Shown: positions 35,612 to 45,136 of the stretch, in pieces
How positions within the stretch are numbered: the first letter of the stretch is position 1
Layout of the letters: each line of letters starts with the position of its first letter
Notes under the pieces: model-generated
What the model was told of the DNA's origin: nothing
The model's database searches: none
What the model saw: the letters and a program-made list of their open reading frames with translations, nothing else
Made by a program: the position numbers and the translations under genes
Source of the DNA: Acidimicrobiales bacterium
Lineage (GTDB): Bacteria > Actinomycetota > Acidimicrobiia > Acidimicrobiales > Aldehydirespiratoraceae
DNA length: 64,000 bases
Assembly: GCA_041394245.1 (NCBI GenBank)
Contig: JAWKIR010000002.1
Location: 1,984,001 to 2,048,000, forward strand
Reading direction: 5' to 3'

Positions 35612-37593
35612 CGGCCGCGGCTGGCGGCGAGCGCGGGGCCGTAGAGGTCGGTGCAGTAGTCGGTGACCATCCGCGCCGCGGTGACGCGGGGCCCGAGGCT
35701 GCGCCAGTTGTCGCGGACCCGTTCGATCCATGCCGGCGAGAGACCGCCGGCGGGGCCGTAGAACTCGGGCACCACCGCGTCGGCCAGGAGCGCCAGTGCA
35801 GCGGCGGACTCCTCTCGGTCGCGGATCGCTGGATCGGTCGCGTCGCTGCTGGGGATCGTCCATCCGTTGCGGCCGTCGGCCATCTCGGCCCACCAGCCGT
35901 CGCTGATCGAGAGGTTGAGTCCACCGTTGAGTGCCGACTTCTCGCCGCTCGTCCCCGATGCCTCGTGGGGGCGAACGGGGTTGTTGAGCCACACGTCGCA
36001 GCCCGCATACATGGCCTGGGCGACGGCGATGTCGTAGTCGGGCAGGAACAGGAACCGGCCGTGGGCCTCGGGGGTCTCACCGAACGCGACCACCTCGGCC
36101 AGCAATGCCTTGCCGGGCTCGTCGGCCGGGTGGGCCTTGCCGGCGAAGAGGAACTGCACCGGACGGTCGTCGTCGGCCAGCAACGTGGTGAGCGCCTCGG
36201 GATGCTGCAGCAGGAGGGTGGCCCGCTTGTAGGTCGCGAAGCGACGGGCGAACCCGATGATCAGGGCGTCGGGGTCGATCGTGGCCGACGTGCGGCTCGC
36301 CACGAGATCCGCCAGGTCGACACCACCGGCGCGACGATGGGCCCGCACGGTGTCGTCGTCGATGGCCGACACCTTCTGCCAGGCGGCGGGGTCGCCCTCG
36401 GCCCAGCCGGTGCCCAGGATCTCGTCGAACGTCTCCTGGAGTCGGGGGGCGACCCAGGTGCGGGCGTGCACCCCGTTGGTGACGGAACCGATCTCGGTGC
36501 CGCCGGGCACGCCGGCGAAGAGTTCGCGGCTCACCTCACCGTGGAGCTTCGACACACCATTGGCCACACCGGCGGCCCTGAGGCACAGGGCCGCCATGTT
36601 GAATGCGGCCGGGTCGTCGCCGTCGTCGTGACCGAGCGCGAGCACATCGGCCACGGGGACCCCCCACTCCGCCGCCCACGGCTCGAGGTACTCGGTCGCC
36701 ATGGCGATGTCGAAGCGGTCGATCCCGGCGGGCACCGGCGTGTGGGTGGTGAACACCAGGCGGGGCCGAACGGTCTCGATCGCGTCGGCGAGTGTGGCCC
36801 CGGCCGCGATCTCGGCGTCGAGCAGATCGAGGATGAGGAACCCGGCGTGACCCTCGTTGAGGTGTCGTACCGGTGCGTCCCAGCCGAGGGCCTCGATGGC
36901 GCGGCTGCCACCGACGCCGAGCACGAGCTCCTGCTCGATCCGGTGACGGCGATCGCCGCTGTAGAGCCGATCGGTGATGGAACGGTCGGCCTTCGCGTTG
37001 GTGTCGACATCGGTGTCGAGCAGCACCAAGGCGATGCGGCCGACGTCCATCCGCCAGATCCGGGCCGTGACCGTGCGGCGTCCCATGGGGATGTCGACCG
37101 TCGCACCGGTGTCGACACAGCCGAACTCGGTGGGATCGTAGGTGGCGAACCGCTCGCGCTGACGACCGTCGACCAGGTCCTGACGGAAGAACCCGCCTCG
37201 GTAGAACAGGCCCACGGCGCAGAGCGACACACCCAGGTCGCTGGCGGCCTTGAGATGGTCACCGGCGAGAATGCCGAGCCCGCCCGAGTACTGGGGCGCC
37301 ACGTCGGTGATACCGAACTCCGGCGAGAAGTACGCGACCTCGGGGGCAGCGGGGATGGCATCGGCGAGCGCCCGTACCGTAGCCGTGTGGTCGATCACAT
37401 CGGCGACGAACGTCTCGTCGTCGAGCAGTGCCGTCAGCTGGGCCGCCTGGAGATCGGCGACCAGCGACGCCGGATGGCGGGTCACGTCGAACCCGGGGAG
37501 TCGCTCGAAGACGGATCTGATCTCCGCCGACCACGTCCAGCGGTGGTTGGCTGCGAGGAGCGAGAGAGACTCGCTCAGGCCGTGGGTGTCCAA
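35608..37593 (-). CDS. glgP: Alpha-glucan phosphorylase
   Basis: Phosphorolyses alpha-1,4-glucan to glucose-1-phosphate using PLP. The ~661-residue protein is of the short DUF3417-containing type: NHRWTWSAEIRSVFERL at the N-terminus, AYFSPEFGITDVAPQYSGGLGILAGDHLKAA, HLNEGHAGFLILDLL, and the PLP-lysine segment ASGTSGEKSALNGGLNL. TTG 37593 is preferred as start because GGAG sits 6 nt upstream and the protein then begins at the family's usual point; an in-frame ATG at 37686, right at the rhs stop, would add 31 odd residues. Confidence 0.88.
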   Translation of the reverse strand: MDTHGLSESLSLLAANHRWTWSAEIRSVFERLPGFDVTRHPASLVADLQAAQLTALLDDETFVADVIDHTATVRALADAIPAAPEVAYFSPEFGITDVAPQYSGGLGILAGDHLKAASDLGVSLCAVGLFYRGGFFRQDLVDGRQRERFATYDPTEFGCVDTGATVDIPMGRRTVTARIWRMDVGRIALVLLDTDVDTNAKADRSITDRLYSGDRRHRIEQELVLGVGGSRAIEALGWDAPVRHLNEGHAGFLILDLLDAEIAAGATLADAIETVRPRLVFTTHTPVPAGIDRFDIAMATEYLEPWAAEWGVPVADVLALGHDDGDDPAAFNMAALCLRAAGVANGVSKLHGEVSRELFAGVPGGTEIGSVTNGVHARTWVAPRLQETFDEILGTGWAEGDPAAWQKVSAIDDDTVRAHRRAGGVDLADLVASRTSATIDPDALIIGFARRFATYKRATLLLQHPEALTTLLADDDRPVQFLFAGKAHPADEPGKALLAEVVAFGETPEAHGRFLFLPDYDIAVAQAMYAGCDVWLNNPVRPHEASGTSGEKSALNGGLNLSISDGWWAEMADGRNGWTIPSSDATDPAIRDREESAAALALLADAVVPEFYGPAGGLSPAWIERVRDNWRSLGPRVTAARMVTDYCTDLYGPALAASRGR

Positions 37594-37686
37594 GGCGTAC
37601 TCCGTTGCTGATTCGACGAAGCCCGCAGGATACCCGCGCCGTTCATGGCCGCCCCGGTGGCGACACCAACTCGTCAGCGCGGGCAC

Positions 37687-40600
37687 TCAGTCCCAGAGCG
37701 ACGACGACTCCTCGTGGTTCGGCGTGTAGCCCGGGTCGGGCGTGTAGTCGATGTCCGGGGAGTAGTCCTCCCACCGCTTGCCCTGCGCGTGCTGCAGCTC
37801 GCCGCTCTCGAAGTAGGTGTCGTAGTCGCCGAACTCCGAGGTTCCGGCACAGGAGCTGAGCACGTCCTCCACGACCGACTGGCACTGGTTCCACGGCGTG
37901 TAGGCGCCCAGATCGACCCCGAACTTCACGCCGTTCGGCGCGGTGTTGGGCGTCGCCAACCTCGCGTTGACACACTCCTCGTCGACGTTCTCGATCTTCT
38001 CGCAGGTGGAGTCCTTGCGCTTCTCGGAGTAGCCGGATTGATCGGTGACCGCCGTCTCGGCCCCTCCCTTCACCGGATGCGGACCGAGGCCCGCCTCGAC
38101 CGAGTCGGTCTTGATCCACTCGTGCTTCAATCCGAGCTTTCCCTGCCAACCGATCTCCGACAGCGACTCGCAGCGCCAGACATCGGCACCCGTCGGATCC
38201 CAGCGATTCACCGGGTCGTTGTCGGCGTAGCAGTAGAGGTTGGGCGTGCCCCCGCCGAGGAAGATCTTCGGATCGGTGCTGAGCCATCGCCCGGTCGCCG
38301 GGTCGTACTCGCGAGCGCCGAGGTGCACGAGGCCGGTGAACGGATCGACGAGCCCACCGATGAACCCGAACGGCTGGAAACCGGGCGCTGTGTCGGCCAC
38401 GATCCGCCCCCACACGTCGTAGTCGAGGCGCTGCACGATCGCGCCCGAGTCGGCGTCGACGACGAGGCGGGGCGAGCCCACGTGATCAGACACCACGAGG
38501 TATCGGTGGTCGCCGCGGAGGAGGGCGTCCGGCGGGCCGTAGGTGCGCCGCCGGAGGAACACCGTGATCGGCCGCCCGTCGCCGTCCACCTCGGCGAGCG
38601 GATACGCCCCGGCGTGGAGGAATCGCTGCACCGGCTCGCCGTCGATCGCCGTCGCGATCCGCCGCCCGAAACCGTCGCGGTGATGACGCACCGTGCGCCC
38701 GTCGGCGAGCTGCACTCCCACGAGTCGCCCGAGTTGGTCGAAGGTGAATCGCGTCTCCCCTCCGGGCTCGGTGCGGGCCTCCAGCTCCCCGTCGAGGTTG
38801 TGGCGATCGCGCGCGTCGCCGTGGGCGACGAGCCGGTCGCGAGAATCGAACTCGGCGGCCACCTCGCCGTCGCGCCCGCTCGTCAGGACGCGGTTGCCGT
38901 TCTCGTCGTAGTCGAATCGCGTGGTGCCGAGGTCGCTGTGGGTGTGACCGACCAGGTTGCCGACCACGTCGTACTCGAACTGCTGCTCGATGGCCTCGCC
39001 CTCGATGCGTTCGACGCTCGACACGACCCGTCCCGCCGCGTCGTAGACGAAGGACGCGGCGAAGAGCTCGCGATCTCCGATCGTGACCCATCGGTTCGAG
39101 ACTCGACCGTCGGCCCCGCGCTCGACGATCTCCGTGCAGTTCCCGAGCCGTCGACGAGCGATCTCGCCGCGGTCGTCACGCTCGAGAACGAGCGGTCCGA
39201 TGCCGGTCAACCAGCCGTCGCGATCGTATGTGTGGGTCACCGGCTCGGTACCGGTGATCGAGGTGGCGACGATCTGCTGGTTTGCGTCGTAGGTGTGGGA
39301 GAACCCGCCGTTGACGACCCCCTTCGCTTCCACCGACACCGGGAGATGGCCGTCCCACCCGAACCGGTGGGAGTCGCCGAGCGGGGTCGACGTCTCGATC
39401 AGACGCCCCGCCTCGGGTTCGTACGTGAAGCCGAACGACCCGTCGGCGCCGGTGTCGTCGATCAGCCGCATCTCGGTGTTGCGACCGCCGAGGTCCCAGC
39501 GCAGCTCCACCGACCGTCCGTCGGCACGGTCGATCCGGGTGACGTTGCCGTCGTCGTCGTAGGAGTAGCGCAGGACTCCCGTGGCCCCGTCGACCTCGGG
39601 AAACGTCATGGACGCGAGCAGCCCCGGTGCGGCGTAGCCGAACGAGGTCAGCGGCCGCCCAGGGGGTTGGACACCGATGACATCGTCTGTGGCGTCGTAG
39701 GAGATCCGCACCGTGGCGCCGTCGGCGAAGGTCTGCGCGACGAGTCGACCATCGGCGTCGTGTTCGAGCCGGGTGGTCTCTCCGAGTCCGGTGCGAAGTT
39801 CGGTGGGCAAACCGGCGGGATCGAAGGTGGCCGTCGTCTGCACCGCCCCCACCGCGGTCTGCGACGGCCGTCCGGCATCGTCGAAGCTGATGCTGCGCAG
39901 CAAGGTGTCGCCGACGCCGGCAGCCACGACGCGGCCGATGTCGTCCAGCCCCAGCCAGGCGGCCCGCCCCTCAGGGGTCTCGGTCGTGATGCGGCGGCCC
40001 GTCGGATCGATCCTTGTCGTGCGGGTCCGACCATTGGTGACGCGCGTCTCGGTGAGCACCTTCGTCTCGGGGTCGACCTCGATCCACAGTTCGTCGAGCG
40101 TCGTGATCCCGCCCGGCGTCGTCACCGTCGTCACCGTCGGCGACGCGGCGGTACCGCGGCCACGACGCGTGAGCCGCGTGCCGTCGGGGCGGCTGATGGC
40201 GAGCTCGTCGCCCTGTCGGTCCGCCGTCAGCGGGACGGTGTTGCCGCAGCAGTCGTTCTCGCGGTGGGACCCGCCCTCCTCGAGTCGATCGCTGCTCCAC
40301 TGTGCCTCGCGACCCGAGCGCGAGGTCTGCACGATGGCGGTGCGGACGCCGTCCACCCGGCGGCTCAGCTCGAAACTCGGTCCGGCAGGTCGGGAGATCG
40401 ACGCGACGCGGCCGCCATCGTCGTAGGAGACACTCGTGTGTCGAGACTCGGCGTCGCGCCAGCCGACGACCCGGTCGTCGGTGACCTCGAAGACCGCGCT
40501 CGATCCGGCCGCGGTGGTCATCCCCGATGCCCAGCCGTCGGCATCGACCGCAACGGAGAGCAGGCCCCGGGTCGGGCTGGAGATGGTGAACGTCGATCCG

Positions 40601-41307
40601 GCGCGTTCGATCCGCAACCCTCGCCCGACGCGGTCGGTCGCCGTGGCCAATCGCCCGTCGGCGTCGTAGGTGAACTGCCATGCGACCGTTCCCGTCACGG
40701 CATCGACAACCCGGCGATGGCCCTCCGGCCCGAAGACCGACCAGAACCGGCCGGCCTGACGCGGACAGAGGAGCTCTTCGGCCGTGGACTCGACCGGGGC
40801 ATCGGGCCCGCCCTCGATCCGGTTGACCCTTTGCGTTCGACCGCCGCCCCCCGGAGTCACCCGGCCGGTCTCCGGGTCGAGGATGTCGTGCACCGACAGC
40901 GTCCATCCCCCCAGGCCGATCGTCCGCGGGTCGACCCGCCCGAGGCGCACGCGCCGACGAGCGACGGGGGTGTCGTCCGCCGCCGAGCGCCGGGCCTCGA
41001 GCACCGCGACACGGCCGCCGGGAACGGCGTCGCCCTGCGCGTCGCGGCCATCCCACTCGAACTGGTAGACGCTCGTCGCACCATCGACGGTCTCGGTCAG
41101 ATGGCGCCCGGCGATGTCGACCGAGACATCCCATCTCTCGATCGGTTCCGCACCCGATGGCACGGACAGCGGCAGTCGAGCGCGATACGACGCGCGGCGG
41201 GCCGGGCCCCGATCGCTGCGGTAGTGCAGCGAGAGCCCCGAGCCGGGAAGCGGGACGGCCAAGGTGAGCGCCTGGTTGCGCACCTCCACACGGTCATCGA
41301 TCCGCAC
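37687..41307 (-). CDS. RHS/YD-repeat protein with variable C-terminal tip
   Basis: A 1206-residue RHS protein. Many YD repeats (e.g. FEYDVVGNLVGHTHSDLGTTRFDYDENGN) run to the RHS core end: GFIGGLVDPFTGLVHLGAREYDP, then GRWLSTDP, NLYCYADNDPVNRWDPTG. About 165 residues of unrelated tip follow. The tip has LKHEWIKTDSVEAGLGP near its start and TPWNQCQSVVEDVLSSC later; a His then an N-x-Cys helix start is compatible with a permuted papain/LRAT-like fold (inference). The protein starts at the position equivalent to the middle of long RHS proteins and has no signal peptide, so it may be N-terminally truncated, yet AAGGAG sits 8 nt before its ATG. No immunity gene fits between its stop and glgP. Confidence 0.85.
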   Translation of the reverse strand: MRIDDRVEVRNQALTLAVPLPGSGLSLHYRSDRGPARRASYRARLPLSVPSGAEPIERWDVSVDIAGRHLTETVDGATSVYQFEWDGRDAQGDAVPGGRVAVLEARRSAADDTPVARRRVRLGRVDPRTIGLGGWTLSVHDILDPETGRVTPGGGGRTQRVNRIEGGPDAPVESTAEELLCPRQAGRFWSVFGPEGHRRVVDAVTGTVAWQFTYDADGRLATATDRVGRGLRIERAGSTFTISSPTRGLLSVAVDADGWASGMTTAAGSSAVFEVTDDRVVGWRDAESRHTSVSYDDGGRVASISRPAGPSFELSRRVDGVRTAIVQTSRSGREAQWSSDRLEEGGSHRENDCCGNTVPLTADRQGDELAISRPDGTRLTRRGRGTAASPTVTTVTTPGGITTLDELWIEVDPETKVLTETRVTNGRTRTTRIDPTGRRITTETPEGRAAWLGLDDIGRVVAAGVGDTLLRSISFDDAGRPSQTAVGAVQTTATFDPAGLPTELRTGLGETTRLEHDADGRLVAQTFADGATVRISYDATDDVIGVQPPGRPLTSFGYAAPGLLASMTFPEVDGATGVLRYSYDDDGNVTRIDRADGRSVELRWDLGGRNTEMRLIDDTGADGSFGFTYEPEAGRLIETSTPLGDSHRFGWDGHLPVSVEAKGVVNGGFSHTYDANQQIVATSITGTEPVTHTYDRDGWLTGIGPLVLERDDRGEIARRRLGNCTEIVERGADGRVSNRWVTIGDRELFAASFVYDAAGRVVSSVERIEGEAIEQQFEYDVVGNLVGHTHSDLGTTRFDYDENGNRVLTSGRDGEVAAEFDSRDRLVAHGDARDRHNLDGELEARTEPGGETRFTFDQLGRLVGVQLADGRTVRHHRDGFGRRIATAIDGEPVQRFLHAGAYPLAEVDGDGRPITVFLRRRTYGPPDALLRGDHRYLVVSDHVGSPRLVVDADSGAIVQRLDYDVWGRIVADTAPGFQPFGFIGGLVDPFTGLVHLGAREYDPATGRWLSTDPKIFLGGGTPNLYCYADNDPVNRWDPTGADVWRCESLSEIGWQGKLGLKHEWIKTDSVEAGLGPHPVKGGAETAVTDQSGYSEKRKDSTCEKIENVDEECVNARLATPNTAPNGVKFGVDLGAYTPWNQCQSVVEDVLSSCAGTSEFGDYDTYFESGELQHAQGKRWEDYSPDIDYTPDPGYTPNHEESSSLWD

Positions 41308-41406
41308 GGCTGAACTCCTTCGGTCGTCTCTTCATCGCAGCGTTGCGACAGACTCGCACAGGCGAGTGGTGCAGGGTCAGTTGACGCCCGTTCGCGCGGC
41401 TCGGCC

Positions 41407-41412
41407 TAGTGT
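41407..41412 (+). promoter_or_regulatory. Putative -10 (TAGTGT), leaderless
   Basis: TAGTGT followed by 7 nt and the GTG at 41420. Confidence 0.5.
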
Positions 41413-41419
41413 GACGCCC

Positions 41420-41698
41420 GTGGGCCTCCTGGCAATTCTTCGAGATCTCCTGAGCATGAGTGGCGCGCCCAATTCTCCGTGGCTCCCCGGCGCCGGCGCC
41501 GGAAGCGCGGGCCCCGGCTTCGGCGGTGGTGGCCCCGGTGGTCCTCCGATCACGGAGGACGAGCTTCCGCCCGACACCGACGACACCGACGACAACGACG
41601 ACCCGGACGAGCCGGGTGGCGACGCCCCGGACGACGACGACACCGACGACGAGGAAGAGTCCGACGACGAAGAAGAAGACGAGGACTGCGACAAGTGA
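41420..41698 (+). CDS. Small Gly/Pro-rich then Asp/Glu-rich protein
   Basis: A 92-residue low-complexity protein I do not recognise. It begins MGLLAILRDLLSMSGAP (amphipathic), continues with a Gly/Pro stretch (GSAGPGFGGGGPGGPP) and ends in about 45 residues that are mostly Asp and Glu, closing with DCDK. GTG 41420 follows TAGTGT by 7 nt; a GTG at 41411 would add three residues. The next gene (PrsW-like protease) starts 22 bp downstream, so the two are likely co-transcribed. It could be a regulatory partner or substrate; this is speculative. Confidence 0.6.
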   Translation: MGLLAILRDLLSMSGAPNSPWLPGAGAGSAGPGFGGGGPGGPPITEDELPPDTDDTDDNDDPDEPGGDAPDDDDTDDEEESDDEEEDEDCDK

Positions 41699-41720
41699 GC
41701 GGGCGCAAGGGGCCGTGGAC

Positions 41721-43646
41721 GTGACCACGATGCCGGCATCGACCACCGACGTGACCGGGGGCGACTGGAAGCGGGCGCTGCGCACCGCCGGCCAACGCGG
41801 CTACACCCTCGTGAACCGTCTCGCGCTGTGGTTCTCGCTGCTCATGGTGGCGGTGGTGGTGTCCCGCCTCGCCGACACCGACTGGGGCAACTTCCGTCGC
41901 CAGGCGGGCTATCACCTGTTCGTCGTCGGCTGGCTCCTCGCCGTCAGCTATTCGCTCCGATCCGTCGGGTCTCGCGAAGTCCTGCGGTTCTGGTTGACCG
42001 GCTTCTTCCCGGTCACGCTGGTGGCATACGTCCTGACCGAGTTCACCGAAGGACGCCTCGATCCCGGGAACCTCCAGACCGCGGGGGTCGTTCCCGTCGC
42101 CGAGGAACTGGTCAAGATCCTTCCGCTGGTGTTGTGGACGACGCTGCTGCGGCCGAAGCATCGCCACGGCACGCTGTCGGACTTCCTCGTGCTCGGATTC
42201 GCCATCGGTGCCGGCTTCTCGTTCCACGAGGACGCGCTCTACACACGGGTCGCCGCATCGGGATTCGACGACGGGCTGCTCGGCACGCTGTTCCCGATCT
42301 TCCTCTCGAGCGGTCAGTACGCGATCACCCACGCCGGATGGACCGCGTTGGCCGGTGTCGGTGTCGGCCTGATCTCGCTGCACCGCCACCGTCCCGCTGC
42401 GCTCGTCGCCGGCCTGGCGCTGATCGTGGTGCCGATCGTCGATCACGCGGCCGTGAACTGGCGGGGCGACGGTGCCGACCGGCTGATGTCGTTCACCCGC
42501 GACGGGCACATGCCGGCGTGGCTGCTGCTCGGTGTGGTCATCGCCGTGGTCGTGCACGATGGCGCGGCGCTTCGCTGGGCGAGTGCGCGAGACCGTCTGT
42601 TTCCGCCGCCGGCGTTCGCGGGAGACGTCGCGGTCCTGCAGGAGGGGCCGCTCCCCGACCGGATCGCCCGCCTGGCCCTCCGCCAGCAGTACCGCCGGCG
42701 GCGCAATGCCACCTTCGTCGATCTCTTCTCGGTCAGGTCACGTGGCGTGTCGGCGGGCGAGCGGACGCGAGTGCGCCGCGAGCTCGAGGTCGCCCGCGAT
42801 CGCGTCGGCATCGCGCCGTCGGCCGAGGCGCCGCTGCGCTCCGTGGGCGCTCCTCGAGCGAGTGGTGCGGGCCCGGATGCCGCGACCCCACCACAACAGT
42901 CGCCACGACGCCGCGGCGCCGTGCTCGTCCTCCTCGGTGCCGTCGGCGTCGCCGCCCTCGCGTTGTGGTGGACGAACCGTTCCGACGACACCCCCGATGA
43001 TGCCTTCGTGCTCGATGACGCACCGCCGTTCGCACCCGCGACCGACGCCCCGGGACCGGACCTCGAGCCGGGGGACGTCGTCGACCCGACGTTCGATCCT
43101 CCGGCGAACGACGCCTCGTCGCCCGACGAGTACTACGGCCCCGTGATCGACGAGCCGCTCTTCCTGCGCTGGGAGCAGAGCCTGAACTCCGGCCTGGTCG
43201 TCGAATCGACGCTCGCCGTCGACGGGGACCGGGAGCTCTGGGTGCAGGCCGGGTTCATGCAGTACCAGGACAGCGAGATCTCGGTCGGATGTGTCGGCTA
43301 CCAGACCGACGACGTCATGTGCTTCCCGGCCGACCGGGTGTCGACCCTGGCCGTCAACAACTGGGCGGGCGGCTACACGACCGCCGACGTGCCCGGCGCC
43401 ACCACCGAACTGCGCCGGATCGCAGGACGTGACGCGAGCTGCGTGTCGATCGAGTTCGACGAACAGACGTCCACCCTGAGCTGTACCGATGTCGAGACCC
43501 AGGTGCAGCTGCTCCTCGAGACGAGCAGCGTCACCATCGTCGGCCAACGGGAGTCATCGCGCTTCGAGCTGGTCGAGTGGGGCACCCCTACCGAATCGGA
43601 CTTCGAGATCCCTCCGGAAGCACGGGCAGTAACAGCCGACTCCTGA
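41721..43646 (+). CDS. PrsW-like intramembrane protease with outer domain
   Basis: A ~641-residue membrane protein. Residues ~30-290 hold about eight hydrophobic segments with the PrsW-family signature: EELVKILPLVLW (EExxK), GAGFSFHEDALY, AITHAGWTAL and PIVDHAAVN, residues expected to form the membrane active site. A cytosolic Arg-rich segment (~300-390) follows, then one more helix (RGAVLVLLGAVGVAALALWW) and an extracytoplasmic C-terminal domain of ~200 residues with paired Cys (SVGCVGYQ, VMCFP). PrsW-type proteases cleave anti-sigma factors in Bacillus; the target here is unknown. GTG 41721 has AAGGGG 8 nt upstream; ATG 41730 is an alternative. Confidence 0.82.
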   Translation: MTTMPASTTDVTGGDWKRALRTAGQRGYTLVNRLALWFSLLMVAVVVSRLADTDWGNFRRQAGYHLFVVGWLLAVSYSLRSVGSREVLRFWLTGFFPVTLVAYVLTEFTEGRLDPGNLQTAGVVPVAEELVKILPLVLWTTLLRPKHRHGTLSDFLVLGFAIGAGFSFHEDALYTRVAASGFDDGLLGTLFPIFLSSGQYAITHAGWTALAGVGVGLISLHRHRPAALVAGLALIVVPIVDHAAVNWRGDGADRLMSFTRDGHMPAWLLLGVVIAVVVHDGAALRWASARDRLFPPPAFAGDVAVLQEGPLPDRIARLALRQQYRRRRNATFVDLFSVRSRGVSAGERTRVRRELEVARDRVGIAPSAEAPLRSVGAPRASGAGPDAATPPQQSPRRRGAVLVLLGAVGVAALALWWTNRSDDTPDDAFVLDDAPPFAPATDAPGPDLEPGDVVDPTFDPPANDASSPDEYYGPVIDEPLFLRWEQSLNSGLVVESTLAVDGDRELWVQAGFMQYQDSEISVGCVGYQTDDVMCFPADRVSTLAVNNWAGGYTTADVPGATTELRRIAGRDASCVSIEFDEQTSTLSCTDVETQVQLLLETSSVTIVGQRESSRFELVEWGTPTESDFEIPPEARAVTADS

Positions 43647-43768
43647 TCGACGTCGCCGCTGTCGCCATCGGCACCCACCTGGCGCTGCGAGTTGGCAATC
43701 GATCACCGCGGTCGAGCTCTGAGGTCGCTAAGTTCACCGCCGATGCGTCGTGCGCGATCGGTGTCCCG

Positions 43769-45040
43769 GTGAACGGATCCGAGACGATTCGCACGCTCTC
43801 CGATGAGCTGGTTGCCCTCCAGCAACCCATCCGGATCCTCGATGCGGTCGCGTGGGGCGACGAGATCGCGGCCGACTTCTTCGCGAGCGGGGCCCGGGCC
43901 CAACCGAGGGTCGATCGGTCCTACTACGTCGAGAACCGACCACTCCGCTTCGATCCGGCGGAGCTCCGCGGCGCCCTCGCCGGCCTGGGGGCCCGGGTCG
44001 GCAAGCAGCTCGGCCACGCGCCGGTCGGCGATCTGCTGACGGCTCGAATCGCCGAGTATCAGCGGGTCATCGACCTCCTCGAGGCCAGGGGTACCCCGGC
44101 GTTCGCTGCGATCGCAGCCGAGCTCTACGGCGGCACGCGCGACGTGTTGCATCCGGGCGGGCCCGATCTCGCCAGTCTCGGGTCGTTGATGTCCGAGGCT
44201 CTCGGCAACATCGACTCCGGCACGTGGGAGCCGCCCGAGGATCAGCCCCATACAGCGGCCGAGGCCGTGGAGATCCTCTCGAGCCGGCTGGCCGACCTGT
44301 GCGGCGCAGGCGAGGTTCGCATCATCCTCGACGACGGGATCGTGGCCGACGCCGCTGCCGGCGGCGACTACATCAAGCTGCGAGCCGACGCGATGTTCTC
44401 CACTCGTGACCTCAGAGTCCTCGAAGTCCACGAGGGCTGGGTCCACGTCGCGACGACGCTCAACGGCCGACGGCAGCCGTGGTGCACCTTTCTCGGGAAG
44501 GGGACGCCTTCGACGACGTCGACCCAGGAGGGCCTGGCCGTCTTCACCGAGATCACCACGCTCTCCTCGACGCCGGAGCGGCTCCGGAAGGTGACCCGAC
44601 GGATCATCGCGATCGAGATGGCCGAACAGGGCGCCACATTCCTCGACATCTTCCGGTGGTTCCGCGGCGAAGGCCTTTCCGACCCCGACGCGTGGGCGTC
44701 GTCCGTTCGAGTGTTCCGCGGCAGCACCCCGGTCGACGGTCCGTTCACGAAGGACCTCGCCTACAGCCGGGGATTCCTCGAGGTCTACGACTTCATGCGT
44801 CTCGCCGTACGCCGCGGGCGGCTCGAGCGCCTCCCGCTGCTCTTCACCGGCAAGCTCGCCATCGGCGAGATCGGTGTGTTGGCCGGGTTGGCCGAGGAGG
44901 GTGTGGTGGCCCCGCCCGACATCCTGCCGCCCAACATGAGCGACGTGAGCGCGCTCGCCTCGTGGATGGCGTTCTCGAACCTTCTCAACCGCATCGACCT
45001 CGGCGCGATGGAGGAGCACCTCGGCCCGGCGCTCGACTGA
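43769..45040 (+). CDS. QEGLA-motif (DUF1704) zinc carboxypeptidase-like protein
   Basis: A ~423-residue protein of the DUF1704 family ('QEGLA motif' proteins; the animal members are tubulin tyrosine carboxypeptidases). The zinc site HEGWVH (HExxxH) is followed ~23 residues later by STQEGLAVFTE, the family signature with the third ligand glutamate. The frame is open upstream to 43577 inside the PrsW gene; GTG 43769 was chosen because the conserved domain begins at TLSDELVALQQPIRILDA. TAAGTT at 43728 may be its promoter. The bacterial role and substrate are not known. Confidence 0.8.
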   Translation: MNGSETIRTLSDELVALQQPIRILDAVAWGDEIAADFFASGARAQPRVDRSYYVENRPLRFDPAELRGALAGLGARVGKQLGHAPVGDLLTARIAEYQRVIDLLEARGTPAFAAIAAELYGGTRDVLHPGGPDLASLGSLMSEALGNIDSGTWEPPEDQPHTAAEAVEILSSRLADLCGAGEVRIILDDGIVADAAAGGDYIKLRADAMFSTRDLRVLEVHEGWVHVATTLNGRRQPWCTFLGKGTPSTTSTQEGLAVFTEITTLSSTPERLRKVTRRIIAIEMAEQGATFLDIFRWFRGEGLSDPDAWASSVRVFRGSTPVDGPFTKDLAYSRGFLEVYDFMRLAVRRGRLERLPLLFTGKLAIGEIGVLAGLAEEGVVAPPDILPPNMSDVSALASWMAFSNLLNRIDLGAMEEHLGPALD

Positions 45041-45108
45041 GTGCTCAGCGGCGGGGGTCTCTGCCGTTCCATGCGATGAGGCGGTGACCACCTTCAGCTG
45101 CGCCACGC

Positions 45109-45124
45109 CGTCCCCGCGGGGACG
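45109..45124. terminator. Possible hairpin after the QEGLA gene
   Basis: A perfect 16-nt palindrome CGTCCCCGCGGGGACG lies 68 bp past the stop at 45040, just before the first att-like repeat. No T-run follows. Confidence 0.35.
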
Positions 45125-45136
45125 CTTCGGGGCTAC

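Noticed and set aside
37594..37686. Immunity gene between the RHS stop and glgP
   Set aside because: Only 93 bp are available and they read as an N-terminal extension of glgP without domain character.
37645..41313. 1222-codon open frame on the plus strand opposite the RHS gene
   Set aside because: Antisense shadow caused by high GC; no domain is visible, while the minus strand has clear YD repeats and a Shine-Dalgarno.
43577..43768. Upstream extension of the QEGLA protein to GTG 43577
   Set aside because: It lies inside the PrsW-like gene in another frame and adds residues not expected before the conserved domain.
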